From: an uncultured Clostridia bacterium
GTDB taxonomy: Bacteria; Bacillota; Clostridia; TANB77; CAG-508
Assembly: GCA_944393465.1 (NCBI GenBank)
Contig: CALYAG010000014.1
Location: 1-43,220 of the forward strand
DNA length: 43,220 bases
Direction of reading: 5' to 3'
In this document: piece after piece, positions 15,207 through 24,311 of the stretch
Position numbering within the stretch: position 1 is the stretch's first letter
Layout of the letters: each line of letters opens with the position of its first letter
The notes under the pieces: model-generated
Database searches by the model: none
The model's input: the letters and a program-made list of their open reading frames with translations, nothing else
What the model was told of the DNA's origin: nothing
Translations under genes and position numbers: made by a program

Positions 15207-15920
15207 TTAGTCATCATTTTGAGCATATTTGAAACTTAATGCTCCAGTATATTTTGAAATTTGCACATTATCTGATTTTTTAGTTTCTACTTGTATTGAC
15301 CTTGCTCTTAAGCCATATGTATATCCACCAGCTCTTGTAATTGCACCATACAAGCTTTCTTGATTTCCAATTGCTTTTATTGTAAATGGTGAACCAACCT
15401 TATTTCCATTTATTAAAATTACATTTCCTGCACAAGTTATTGCAGTTGTGCTTACTATTCTTTCATCATTTATTGATATTGCCTCTGCTCCTGCATTAGA
15501 TAGTTCGTTTACTAAACTTCTTAGGTCTGAATCATGAACAATTAAATTGTTCATGTCCACTGCTGTGTTTGTTTGAGTGCTATCTGTAACAGTCATAGTT
15601 ATTCCTTCACCTGTAACATCTGTAATTCCAAGTAATTGATTGTATTTTTTTAGTTCTTCTTGTTTTTCTTCTGAACTATTGCCATTTGTAGTTGAAGTTT
15701 GCCTTAATTCATCTAGTCTTTCTACAGATTTTTCTAAATCTGCTTCTGCATTATCCGATTTTTCTTTCCATTCAAGTAAACTATCTTTAAGCTCACTATT
15801 TGCAAATGCCTGTGATACAGCCGAATTTTCTCCTTGCATAGTCCTTATTTGTAAAGTAATAGCTGCTGCTAAAACAACACAAACTATACCTATAGCAATG
15901 TATGCATTTTTGTTTTTCAT
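15207..15920 (-). CDS. DUF881 family membrane protein (second copy)
   Basis: This 237-residue paralogue of the neighbouring gene has a membrane helix at residues 5-25, a coiled coil at about 35-85, and the DUF881 domain with GITDVTGEGITMTVTD and AGAEAISINDERIV. The ATG at 15920 is preferred over one at 15938 because AAGGAG lies 8 nt before it. Tandem DUF881 genes between ftsQ and sbp are the usual Firmicutes layout. Confidence 0.9.
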   Translation of the reverse strand: MKNKNAYIAIGIVCVVLAAAITLQIRTMQGENSAVSQAFANSELKDSLLEWKEKSDNAEADLEKSVERLDELRQTSTTNGNSSEEKQEELKKYNQLLGITDVTGEGITMTVTDSTQTNTAVDMNNLIVHDSDLRSLVNELSNAGAEAISINDERIVSTTAITCAGNVILINGNKVGSPFTIKAIGNQESLYGAITRAGGYTYGLRARSIQVETKKSDNVQISKYTGALSFKYAQNDD

Positions 15921-16016
15921 TCTATCTTCTCCTTCCATTCAATTTAAAGATTGTTTTTGATACTTGTCACATTAAAGCTCTTAATAAAGCCTTTTCTATA
16001 AACGCACTTTAAAGTT

Positions 16017-17153
16017 TTAAACTTTCTGTCTAAAATATGGATATTTTTCATTTAAGTTCATGTCCACAAATATTTCTCCTGCTATACCTTTTTCTTTTTC
16101 CAATATTGCTTTTACATATAACATTCTAGTGTCTAAATTTGTGCAATTTCCAAGATAAACTTTTTTTTGTTCTGATTCCATAAACAATGTATAATTGCTA
16201 CTATCTTCTATGTTAATTGAAGTAATTAAACTGTCTATGTTATTTGTTTTTGCTGATGCAGTAATTCTTAAGACTGTGTTTAATTTTTCTAAATCATTTT
16301 GACATAGTCTGCTACCTGGAGTAATTTCATCCTGTGAAGTTTCATAGCCAGTTATTTTAGCTAGTCCTTCTTTTGTGTTTGCGGATATTTCTAATATGTA
16401 TCCTTGATTATCTATATAAGCAAAAGATCCTCCATACTCTAGCATATATGTTGCTACTCTTTCTGTTATAACAAATGTTATAGTGTCTGGTAAAGTTCTT
16501 TTTATTTCAACTGTTTTTATATATGGATTTTCTTTAATTGCTGCCATTGTATCTTTATTTGATACTTTAAATAGGTTAGTATCTTTTTGAACTTTAGATA
16601 AACTTATTATTTGTTCAGATGATATATTGCTGTTTCCTTCTACATTAATGTTTTTTATATTAAATATTGGTGATAACATTAAATAAATTATTATGCCTGC
16701 TATAACTGCTAAAAGTAAAAATAGTTTTATAATAGTTTTTATTCTTCTGTTTCTTTTAATTTGCTCCTCTGTCATTCTTGCTTTTTTGGTTTGTTTTGCT
16801 CTTTGCTTTCTAATCTTAGCTTGTCTTTTTTGCTCTTTAGCAAGTTCTTTTTCTTTTGTTCTTTTCTCTTTTAATTTCTCCTTTTTTATTTTTTCTAATT
16901 TTTTCTTATCTATATGTTTTACCTCATTTTCGCCAATAAAATGTTCTTGGTCTAAATCTACATTTTTTGCCTTCTTGCTCTTTTTACGTTTTTGAGCTGT
17001 TTTAGTCACCTTTTTTCTTGGCTCTTCTATCACTTGTTCATCAAAATTGAATATTCCATCATTTTTTATGGATTCGTTTTTTCTATTTTTTATCTTTTTA
17101 TTTTTTTTAATTTTTTTTGCTACCTTTTTTGAAGGCATTTTAGCTTTTGGCAT
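16017..17153 (-). CDS. ftsQ: cell division protein FtsQ/DivIB
   Basis: This 378-residue bitopic protein has a very basic cytoplasmic tail of about 140 residues, rich in Lys runs, one membrane helix (about 140-162), the POTRA domain starting at FNIKNINVEGNSNIS, and the FtsQ beta domain with PDTITFVITERVATYM and DNQGYILEIS. With DivIC and FtsL it regulates septal wall synthesis. Its ATG follows the murA stop directly. The tail is longer than in most DivIB proteins. Confidence 0.93.
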   Translation of the reverse strand: MPKAKMPSKKVAKKIKKNKKIKNRKNESIKNDGIFNFDEQVIEEPRKKVTKTAQKRKKSKKAKNVDLDQEHFIGENEVKHIDKKKLEKIKKEKLKEKRTKEKELAKEQKRQAKIRKQRAKQTKKARMTEEQIKRNRRIKTIIKLFLLLAVIAGIIIYLMLSPIFNIKNINVEGNSNISSEQIISLSKVQKDTNLFKVSNKDTMAAIKENPYIKTVEIKRTLPDTITFVITERVATYMLEYGGSFAYIDNQGYILEISANTKEGLAKITGYETSQDEITPGSRLCQNDLEKLNTVLRITASAKTNNIDSLITSINIEDSSNYTLFMESEQKKVYLGNCTNLDTRMLYVKAILEKEKGIAGEIFVDMNLNEKYPYFRQKV

Positions 17154-18410
17154 TTATACCACCTTTTCTTTTTTTATATTAGCTCCAAGTTTTTGAAGCT
17201 TTTCATCTAAGTTTTCATATCCTCTTAGTATATATTCAATATTTTCTACTCGTGTTTCTCCTTCTGACATTAGCCCCGCAATTACTAGAGCTGCTCCTCC
17301 TCTTAGGTCTTTGCTCATTACATCTTTGCCATATAATGTATCTACTCCTGTAATTTCGAGCATTTTTCCATTTTCTTCAATATTTGCTCCCATTCGAATT
17401 AATTCTTCCGCATACTTAAATCTATTTTCAAATATATTCTCCTCAATAATTGATTTCCCTTCTGCTTTTGTAAGTATTGCTCCAAATATTGGCTGCATAT
17501 CTGTTGGAAATCCCGGATATGGCTCTGTTGCAACTTTTATTGCTTTTAACCTTTTTGGTGCAATTAGCTTTATATTGTTTCTATTAATTGTAATTTTGCA
17601 TCCCGCTTCTTTTAATGAATAAAGCACTGTTAAAAGATTTTCTGGGTTTGCACCTTTTACTGTTATTTTTCCACCTGTTCCTGCTGCTGCACAAAGCAAG
17701 GTTCCTGTTTCTATTCTATCTGAAATAATTTTGTATGCTGCCTTATGTAGTTTTTTTACTCCAAATATTGTAATTTCTGATGTGCCTGCTCCAAAAATTT
17801 TAGCTCCCATGCTGTTTAAACATTTTGCCAAATCTTTTATTTCAGGTTCTTTTGCTGCATTGGTTATATGCGTTGCTCCTTTTGCATATACTGATGCTAA
17901 GATAATGTTTTCGGTTGCACCTACACTTGGAAATTTTAGTTTAATCCTTCTCCCTATAATTTCCTTGCACTTGCAACTTATAACGTCACCTTCTTCGTCT
18001 ATGTCTATTCCTAATTTTTTAAATGCATCTAAATGAAGGTCAATTGGTCTCGCTCCAATATTGCATCCTCCCGGAAATGCAAAAGTAGCCTCTTTAAACC
18101 TTCCTATTATGGCTCCTGCAAGAACAACTGTTGAACGCAATTTATGCATTAATTCTTTAGGAATGGTCGTTTTGTTCATATTTTTACTACATATTGTTAT
18201 TTTACCATTTTTGTTATCGACTGTGCAACCCAATAACTTCAATATTTGCAATGTTATTTTGGTATCTTCGATGTCCGGAATGTTGTATAGTGTTACAGGC
18301 TCTGGGTTAAGTATTGCTGTGGCTATGATTGGAAGCGCAGCGTTTTTTGATCCTGACGCTTCAACTGTTCCTGACAATTTGGCATTGCCTTGAATTATGT
18401 AACTTAACAT
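17154..18410 (-). CDS. murA: UDP-N-acetylglucosamine 1-carboxyvinyltransferase MurA
   Basis: This 418-residue enzyme transfers enolpyruvate from PEP to UDP-GlcNAc, the first committed step of peptidoglycan synthesis. It shows the substrate Lys in SGSKNAALP and the catalytic Cys116 in FPGGCNIGARPID, the residue attacked by fosfomycin; the family's usual Ala/Ser positions are Asn/Ala here. GFPTDMQPIFGA and RGGAALVIAGL are further family blocks. It opens the division cluster and is directly joined to ftsQ. Confidence 0.97.
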   Translation of the reverse strand: MLSYIIQGNAKLSGTVEASGSKNAALPIIATAILNPEPVTLYNIPDIEDTKITLQILKLLGCTVDNKNGKITICSKNMNKTTIPKELMHKLRSTVVLAGAIIGRFKEATFAFPGGCNIGARPIDLHLDAFKKLGIDIDEEGDVISCKCKEIIGRRIKLKFPSVGATENIILASVYAKGATHITNAAKEPEIKDLAKCLNSMGAKIFGAGTSEITIFGVKKLHKAAYKIISDRIETGTLLCAAAGTGGKITVKGANPENLLTVLYSLKEAGCKITINRNNIKLIAPKRLKAIKVATEPYPGFPTDMQPIFGAILTKAEGKSIIEENIFENRFKYAEELIRMGANIEENGKMLEITGVDTLYGKDVMSKDLRGGAALVIAGLMSEGETRVENIEYILRGYENLDEKLQKLGANIKKEKVV

Positions 18411-18470
18411 ACTAATATCTCCTTTCTAACTGATATATAGTATGTTATTTTACTTTTTTATGTTACTTTA

Positions 18471-18649
18471 AACTATATTTACAGCTTATAAAGCTACAAT
18501 ATATGTTCTGGAGCATTTCAGCGAACGCAGACGACGTAGGAGCGGAGTGGCAGCGAGCGAGAGTTTTCGCGAATAGCGAAACCTCGAAGCAAATGCGGAA
18601 GAATGTATATTGGAGCCGTAGTAGAAAATTTAATCTGTGAATAGTATTT
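18471..18649. repeat. GC-rich palindromic intergenic element, copy A
   Basis: The arms around CAATATATGTTCTGGAGCATT and ATGCGGAAGAATGTATATTGG pair across a GC-rich middle containing GCGGAGTGGCAGCGAGCGAG. The core is nearly identical to that at 27780-27920. The element fills the gap between smc and murA. Composition is very unlike the surrounding DNA. It may be a MITE-like element or a structured RNA. Confidence 0.8.
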
Positions 18650-18652
18650 ATT

Positions 18653-21600
18653 TTATTCAGCTTTTAACCTAATAGACAATAACTTGCTAATTCCGTTCTC
18701 TTCCATAGTAATACCATAAACCGTATCTGCTGCTTCCATTGTACCTTTTCTGTGTGTAATTACTAAGAATTGTGTTGTTTTGCTAAACTTCTTTAAAAAT
18801 TCTGCAAATCTATATACATTTACATCATCAAGTGCAGCTTCAATTTCATCTAATATACAGAATGGTGCTGGGTTTATTTTTAATATTGCAAATAGTAATG
18901 CAATTGCTGTTAATGCTTTTTCTCCACCAGAAAGTAGCATCATATTTTGAAGCTTTTTACCAGTAGGTTGTACTTTAATGTCTATGCCACATTCTAGTAT
19001 ATTATTTTCATCTTCTAATACTAACTCTGCTTTTCCGCCACCAAATAACTCTTGGAATACCTCATTAAAGTTTTTGCTTATTTGCTTGAACTTCTCGCTA
19101 AATTGTTCTTTCATTGTTTGGGTCATTTCTGTAATTATGTTTCTTAATTTAGCCATTGTGTTTTCTAAGTCTAGTCTTTGTTCACACATAGTTTCATATC
19201 TTTCTTTTGTCTTTTTGTATTCTTCTATACTGTCAACATTTACACTTCCAAGTTCTTTTATTTGATTGTGCAATTCATTTACTCGTTTTTGAGTTTCTTG
19301 TATGTTTGTAGGCTTTGGATACTCTGTAGCATTATTTGGAGTTATTTCATATTCATTCCATAGTTCGTTTATAGTATCTGATATGTCTTGCTCTGTATTT
19401 GTTTTCTTTATGCCTATTTTAACCAATTGCTCTTTTACATCTTGAATTATGGCAAATTGTTTTTCAATGTTCTTTTCTAATTCGTCTAGTTTGCTGTTTT
19501 TAGCATTTTTGTTATTTTTTAATTCTTCTATTTTTGTAGAACTTCCAGATACTTCTGCTTTTATTTTTTCTATATTGTTTTGTAATTCTAAAATAGTGTT
19601 TCTTATAGAAGAATTTTGTTCTTCCATTTTTTCTATTTGAAGTTTTTTATTTTCTATAGATTGTTTTTCACTTGCAATGCTTTGCTCTATTCTTTCTATT
19701 AATTCATCCATAGAAGAAGAACTTTCATCAAATGATGATACTGATATTTTTAAGTTTGTAATATCTAGATTTAAGTCATCTATGTATTTTTGATTATCCT
19801 TATTTAAGTTTGCGAATTCTTCTATTTCTTTAGAAATATTTGTAATTTGCTCATCTATGTTTTTAATATTTTCTTGTAACTCTTGCTTTTTATTTGTTGC
19901 ATTTTGCTTTTTAGTTTCTATTTCTTCTAATTCTTTATTCAATTTTTCTTTTCTAACAACAATAGAATTTATATTTTCTTCAAGTTGAATTACTTTCTCT
20001 TTTTCTCTAGCATAAGTTATTTCTATTTCTTGAAGTTTTCTTGTATTTTCTTCTATCTCAACCGTTTTTTCATTTACCGTAATTTTTTCTTTCTCTTGTT
20101 TTAGACTTTCTATTTTTTCATCTAATCTTTTTATTTCTTTATCTAATTTTTTAATTTCTTCACTTCTACCTAAAATATTAGCTGATTTTTTGCTTACAAA
20201 TCCACCAGTTATAGCTCCAGATGAATTTATAATGTCACCATCTAAAGTTACAATTCTAAATGAGTATTTGTTTTCTTTTGCTAGTTTTATTGCTGTGTCC
20301 ATATTGTCTGTAACAATTGTTCTTCCTAATAAATTAAGCACTATTCCCTCATACTCTTTTTTGTATTTTACTAAGTCTGAGGCAATTCCTATAACTCCAT
20401 CTATTTTTTTAATGTTTTCTAGCTTTTTGCCATGAACTGTAGATATAGGTAAAAAAGAAGCTCTACCTAATTTATTTTGTCTTAAATATTCAACTAATTT
20501 TTTTGCGTCTCCTTCATTTTCAGTAACTATGTTTTGCATGCTTGCACCAAGGCACATTTCTATTGCCGTACTGTATTGTTCATCAGTTGAAATAATATTT
20601 GCAAATACTCCATGAACACCCTTTTTTAAAGCTGGATCGTTTTCGCAAGCAATTAACAATTCTTTTACTGATTTAGTGTAACCTTCTTTTTCTTTTTCGG
20701 TTTCAACTAAAAAATTATACTTGCTTTTTTTAAGTCTTTGTTCATCCACTGTATTGTTTATTTTTGTTTCTATATCTTTTATTTGATTGTCTAATGCTTC
20801 TTTTTCTGCTTTGTCTTTTTGCACCTTTTCTTCAATTTGTTTTTTCTCATTTTCTATTTTTGCAAAATTAGAATTTATTTCATTTTTGCTCATTCTTTTT
20901 TCATCTAATTCTGAGATTACACCAGACAATTCTTTTTCAGCCTGTTTTTTTCTATTTTCAAAGTTTTCAAAATTAACATCTTGTTCTGTAATATCATTTT
21001 CAAAGCTATATTTATTTTCTTTTAAATCTTCTACTTGCTTTTTCTTTTCTTCTATTTCTAGCTCTTTACTAGATAATTTTTGATTTAATCTTCTTAGGTT
21101 CGCTTCTTTTTCTTCTAACTCTTTTGCAAATTTTTCCTTATTTTCTTTTAAGCTTTCTTTTTTAGATACTTTGCCTTGTTTTTCTTCTTCCAAGCTTGAT
21201 ATATTAATATTACTCTGTGTTATTTCATTTTCAAGTCTATTTTTATTTTCACTATTATTAGAAATTTTTTCCTTGCTAACATTAATTTCAGAGTTTATTC
21301 TCTCTATTTTGTTTTCACTTTCAAAGCCAAGAGTTTGAAGTCTTTCCATTTCTGCAGATATTTCTTCTATTTGAGATTTTAAATCTTGCTTTAAGTTTTG
21401 CATATCTTCAAGTTTGTTATTTTCTTCAAGATTTTGATTTTCAAAAATATCTTTGTTTTGTTCTAACTCTTGCAACTTTTCTTTATATGTATTAATTCTT
21501 TGCACAAATAGACCAACTTCTATATTTTTAAGTTCTTCTCTTAAGCTTAAAAATTTTCTAGCTTTTTCTGATTGTAATTTTAGTGGCTCAATATTTGCCT

Positions 21601-22195
21601 CTATTTCGGTTAATATGTCATTTATTCTAACTAAGTTTAGCTTAGTTTGTTCAAGTTTTTTTTCTGATTCTTCTCTTCTAGTTCTATATTTTACAATTCC
21701 AGATGCTTCTTCAAATATTTTTCTTCTATCTTCTGATTTATTACTTAAAATTTCATCTATTTTGCCCTGTCCTATTATTGAATACCCATCTTTTCCTATG
21801 CCAGTATCCATAAAAAGTTCTAAAATATCTTTAAGTCTACATGGAACCTTGTTTATAAAGTAGCCAGTTTCTCCAGTTCTATATAATCTTCTTGTAACCG
21901 TTACTTCTGAAAATTCTACTGGAAGAGCTCCATCTGAATTATCCATTACCATATTAACTTCTGCAAAACCCAAAGATTTTCTACTTTGAGTTCCAGCAAA
22001 AATAATATCCTCAGATTTAGAACCTCTAAGCGATTTCATACTTTGTTCACCTAAAACCCATCTAATAGCGTCTGAAATATTACTTTTTCCAGAACCATTT
22101 GGGCCAATTACTGCAGTTATTCCTTTTTTAAATTCAAATACTGTTTTATCTGCAAAAGATTTGAATCCTTGCAATTCTAATTTTTTTAAGTACAT
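18653..22195 (-). CDS. smc: chromosome segregation protein SMC
   Basis: This 1180-residue protein is full length for bacterial SMC. Walker A is GPNGSGKSN near residue 32, the Q-loop region follows, then a coiled coil to about 500, the hinge (about 515-680, with GVHGVFANII and SGAITGGFVSKK), the return coiled coil, the ABC signature LLSGGEKALTAIALLFAI and Walker B FCILDEIEAALDD. It forms the condensin complex with ScpA and ScpB, which are not in the window. AAAGG precedes the ATG. Confidence 0.98.
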   Translation of the reverse strand: MYLKKLELQGFKSFADKTVFEFKKGITAVIGPNGSGKSNISDAIRWVLGEQSMKSLRGSKSEDIIFAGTQSRKSLGFAEVNMVMDNSDGALPVEFSEVTVTRRLYRTGETGYFINKVPCRLKDILELFMDTGIGKDGYSIIGQGKIDEILSNKSEDRRKIFEEASGIVKYRTRREESEKKLEQTKLNLVRINDILTEIEANIEPLKLQSEKARKFLSLREELKNIEVGLFVQRINTYKEKLQELEQNKDIFENQNLEENNKLEDMQNLKQDLKSQIEEISAEMERLQTLGFESENKIERINSEINVSKEKISNNSENKNRLENEITQSNINISSLEEEKQGKVSKKESLKENKEKFAKELEEKEANLRRLNQKLSSKELEIEEKKKQVEDLKENKYSFENDITEQDVNFENFENRKKQAEKELSGVISELDEKRMSKNEINSNFAKIENEKKQIEEKVQKDKAEKEALDNQIKDIETKINNTVDEQRLKKSKYNFLVETEKEKEGYTKSVKELLIACENDPALKKGVHGVFANIISTDEQYSTAIEMCLGASMQNIVTENEGDAKKLVEYLRQNKLGRASFLPISTVHGKKLENIKKIDGVIGIASDLVKYKKEYEGIVLNLLGRTIVTDNMDTAIKLAKENKYSFRIVTLDGDIINSSGAITGGFVSKKSANILGRSEEIKKLDKEIKRLDEKIESLKQEKEKITVNEKTVEIEENTRKLQEIEITYAREKEKVIQLEENINSIVVRKEKLNKELEEIETKKQNATNKKQELQENIKNIDEQITNISKEIEEFANLNKDNQKYIDDLNLDITNLKISVSSFDESSSSMDELIERIEQSIASEKQSIENKKLQIEKMEEQNSSIRNTILELQNNIEKIKAEVSGSSTKIEELKNNKNAKNSKLDELEKNIEKQFAIIQDVKEQLVKIGIKKTNTEQDISDTINELWNEYEITPNNATEYPKPTNIQETQKRVNELHNQIKELGSVNVDSIEEYKKTKERYETMCEQRLDLENTMAKLRNIITEMTQTMKEQFSEKFKQISKNFNEVFQELFGGGKAELVLEDENNILECGIDIKVQPTGKKLQNMMLLSGGEKALTAIALLFAILKINPAPFCILDEIEAALDDVNVYRFAEFLKKFSKTTQFLVITHRKGTMEAADTVYGITMEENGISKLLSIRLKAE

Positions 22196-22261
22196 ATTTT
22201 TTACCTTTCGTTTGTAAATTGTTGTTGTCTGTTGTCCCTAGTTGACATCTCCAATTAACAC

Positions 22262-22915
22262 TTATTCCAAAAATTTTTCAACATATTTTACAGAACTTTC
22301 AAGTTCCATTAGTTCATTATTTTCTACTGTTTTGTAATAATCATCTAAGCTCAAGTTATCACTAACTTTTTTTAATGAAACAAGTGGAATATTATACAAA
22401 TCTGCTAAAAGTGATACAGAATGAAGTTCCATATCGAAAATAACATTTTCTTTAAAACTACTACTATTTACAAAACATTCTGCGGAGTAACAAGGTAATT
22501 TTTCAAGTTCATCTATTGTAACTAAGTCCTGTCCTCCTAAATCTTTCATTGTATATTTTTCTTCACCTGTTATGTCCCATTCTAGATTGTAAGATTTATT
22601 TATTGAAACCCAGCTTCCTATTTTTGCAAATGTTGACCCAGCATATCCAATATTAATTATTAAATCAGGCTTAACATTTTCACATAAATATTTTGTAAGT
22701 CCAATTGCCGTTTTTTGCTTGCCAATGCCTGTAATTAACAAAGTTATATTTGTATTTTTTGCTTGTCCTACATATGTTGTAGTAAAATTATTTATTTTAC
22801 AATTTTCTACTTTTTTAATTTCTTCTTTTTTATTTAATTTAAGTGCTTGGGCAATTTTTTCGCCCTCTTTTTCCATTGCACAATGTATTAAAATATTCTT
22901 CATCTTTTTTCCCAT
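22262..22915 (-). CDS. nucleosidase of the MTA/SAH nucleosidase (Pfs) type
   Basis: This 217-residue protein belongs to the nucleoside phosphorylase/nucleosidase superfamily. It has AMEKEGE at the N-terminus (catalytic Glu of MTA/SAH nucleosidases), GIGKQKTAIG for the phosphate/substrate loop, NIGYAGS, and FDMELHSVS with the ribose-binding Met-Glu pair. The usual catalytic Asp near the C-terminus corresponds to VSDNLS. Likely reaction is cleavage of methylthioadenosine or S-adenosylhomocysteine, but divergence allows another purine nucleoside. The start could be at 22915 or 22903. It lies just upstream of smc; the 66-nt gap holds no promoter I can name. Confidence 0.75.
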   Translation of the reverse strand: MGKKMKNILIHCAMEKEGEKIAQALKLNKKEEIKKVENCKINNFTTTYVGQAKNTNITLLITGIGKQKTAIGLTKYLCENVKPDLIINIGYAGSTFAKIGSWVSINKSYNLEWDITGEEKYTMKDLGGQDLVTIDELEKLPCYSAECFVNSSSFKENVIFDMELHSVSLLADLYNIPLVSLKKVSDNLSLDDYYKTVENNELMELESSVKYVEKFLE

Positions 22916-23108
22916 CTATTTTATAAATTAAGCCATTATTTAGGTTCGTTAAATAGTAAATTTTTCTATTCAACAAAGCCGAATTCTTGGCGTTTATATC
23001 ATATTATCACAAAAAGTTTTATTTGTCATCAAAATTTAATATTGTTTTTTATATTTTTTATTGTTTTTTTATTCATGTTTTTGTATAATTTATTTAACTT
23101 GTATATTA

Positions 23109-23195
23109 AGTCACAATATACATTCTCTCCTATTTCACGGCGCGGGTCGCTGCTTGCTCCAGCTTGTGAAATATCTTAGAACATATATTGTGACT
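23109..23195. repeat. palindromic intergenic element (CAATATA arms)
   Basis: Arms of 29 nt beginning AGTCACAATATA pair with mostly wobble differences around a GC-rich loop. They resemble the arms of the elements at 18471-18649 and 27738-27965. The rest of the 22916-23240 gap is AT-rich with no ORF. Confidence 0.7.
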
Positions 23196-23240
23196 ATACA
23201 TACACATATATAAAATAAAAAAACATTTAGGAGTAGGTAA

Positions 23241-24179
23241 ATGTTAGAAGAAAAATATGACTTTTATAGTCCATCTAATTTAAAAATTCACGAGCTTGAT
23301 ACCGCTATTAAAGACCATTTAATTGTTATGGATAGCTTGGATATGTTTACTAAAAGGCACAGTGAAAATGTTGCAAATTTAGTAGGCAGAATTTGTGAAT
23401 ATATGCATTGCAATAGTCAGTTTACTATACATTGTGTTATTGCTGGATATTTGCACGATATAGGTAAACTTTTTATTCCAAAGGAAATTTTAAATAAACC
23501 TAGTAAACTTACTGATGAAGAGTATGAAATAATGAAAACTCATACCACTCTTGGTTATCAATATTGTATGGATGATTTGGCCTTAAGACCTTATTCTGAT
23601 GGTCCATGGTATCATCATGAGGCTTTAAATGGTACTGGATATCCTAGAGGTTTGCGTAAACCCGATATTCCATATTCAGCACAAATTATTCGTGTTGCCG
23701 ATGAATATGATGCTATAGTAACCAAAAGACAATATACAACCCACATTAATATATCTCAAACTTTAAAAGAACTTATTCGAGATGCTCAGCCAAGTAATGA
23801 TGTTATTGCGCTAGACCAGTTAAAGCAAAATGAAAGATTAGGAAAAATAAACCCTAAACCACTGAAAGCATTATTTAAAGTTGTAATTGATGATACTTTA
23901 TATGAAATTAGTTGTGTTATGAATTATGTTAATTACATTAAAGATCAAATTAAAAGGTTAAAAACTGTCAAAAAATATGAGCAAAAAATGAATTCTAGCA
24001 AAAAAGCTCAGACTAAAGATTATTATAAAGCAGGAATGCAACTTCTTTTTGAGCAAGGCGAAAATTTTGATAATTATATGCAAATTCTTTCAGAATATGA
24101 ACATGCATTAGTTATTAGACAAGATAGAATTGATAAACTATATGACGAAATAAAAATTATAAAGAAATTAAAAGTGTAA
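23241..24179 (+). CDS. HD-GYP domain protein, putative cyclic di-GMP phosphodiesterase
   Basis: This 312-residue cytoplasmic protein has an HD-GYP domain at residues 15-175: RHSENVANL, the metal-binding HD at 72-73 (YLHDIGKLF), HHE at 125-127 and GYP at 133-135 (NGTGYPRGL). All metal ligands that can be seen are present. The C-terminal part (about 200-310) is helical and charged and may be a coiled coil. It may degrade cyclic di-GMP, though some HD-GYP proteins act on other nucleotides. AGGAG precedes the ATG. It is a single gene with its own terminator. Confidence 0.85.
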   Translation: MLEEKYDFYSPSNLKIHELDTAIKDHLIVMDSLDMFTKRHSENVANLVGRICEYMHCNSQFTIHCVIAGYLHDIGKLFIPKEILNKPSKLTDEEYEIMKTHTTLGYQYCMDDLALRPYSDGPWYHHEALNGTGYPRGLRKPDIPYSAQIIRVADEYDAIVTKRQYTTHINISQTLKELIRDAQPSNDVIALDQLKQNERLGKINPKPLKALFKVVIDDTLYEISCVMNYVNYIKDQIKRLKTVKKYEQKMNSSKKAQTKDYYKAGMQLLFEQGENFDNYMQILSEYEHALVIRQDRIDKLYDEIKIIKKLKV

Positions 24180-24205
24180 TATTAAGCTATTATTATAATA
24201 TTACT

Positions 24206-24257
24206 AAATAGAAAGTTTCTTTGCCTTCATAATTTCAAAGAAACTTTCTATTTTGAT
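24206..24257 (+). terminator. terminator after the HD-GYP gene
   Basis: AATAGAAAGTTTCTTTG pairs with CAAAGAAACTTTCTATT around a 12-nt loop and is followed by a short T-run. It lies between convergent genes and may serve both. Confidence 0.8.
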
Positions 24258-24311
24258 TAGCCTAGTTATTAATATTTTATTTTCTCTTTTATAATTTTGT
24301 TTATTTTAGCT

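Noticed and set aside
18653..22195. Plus-strand ORFs of 60-140 codons opposite smc
   Set aside because: They are Ser/Phe/Ile-rich mirror frames of coiled-coil codons without ribosome sites.
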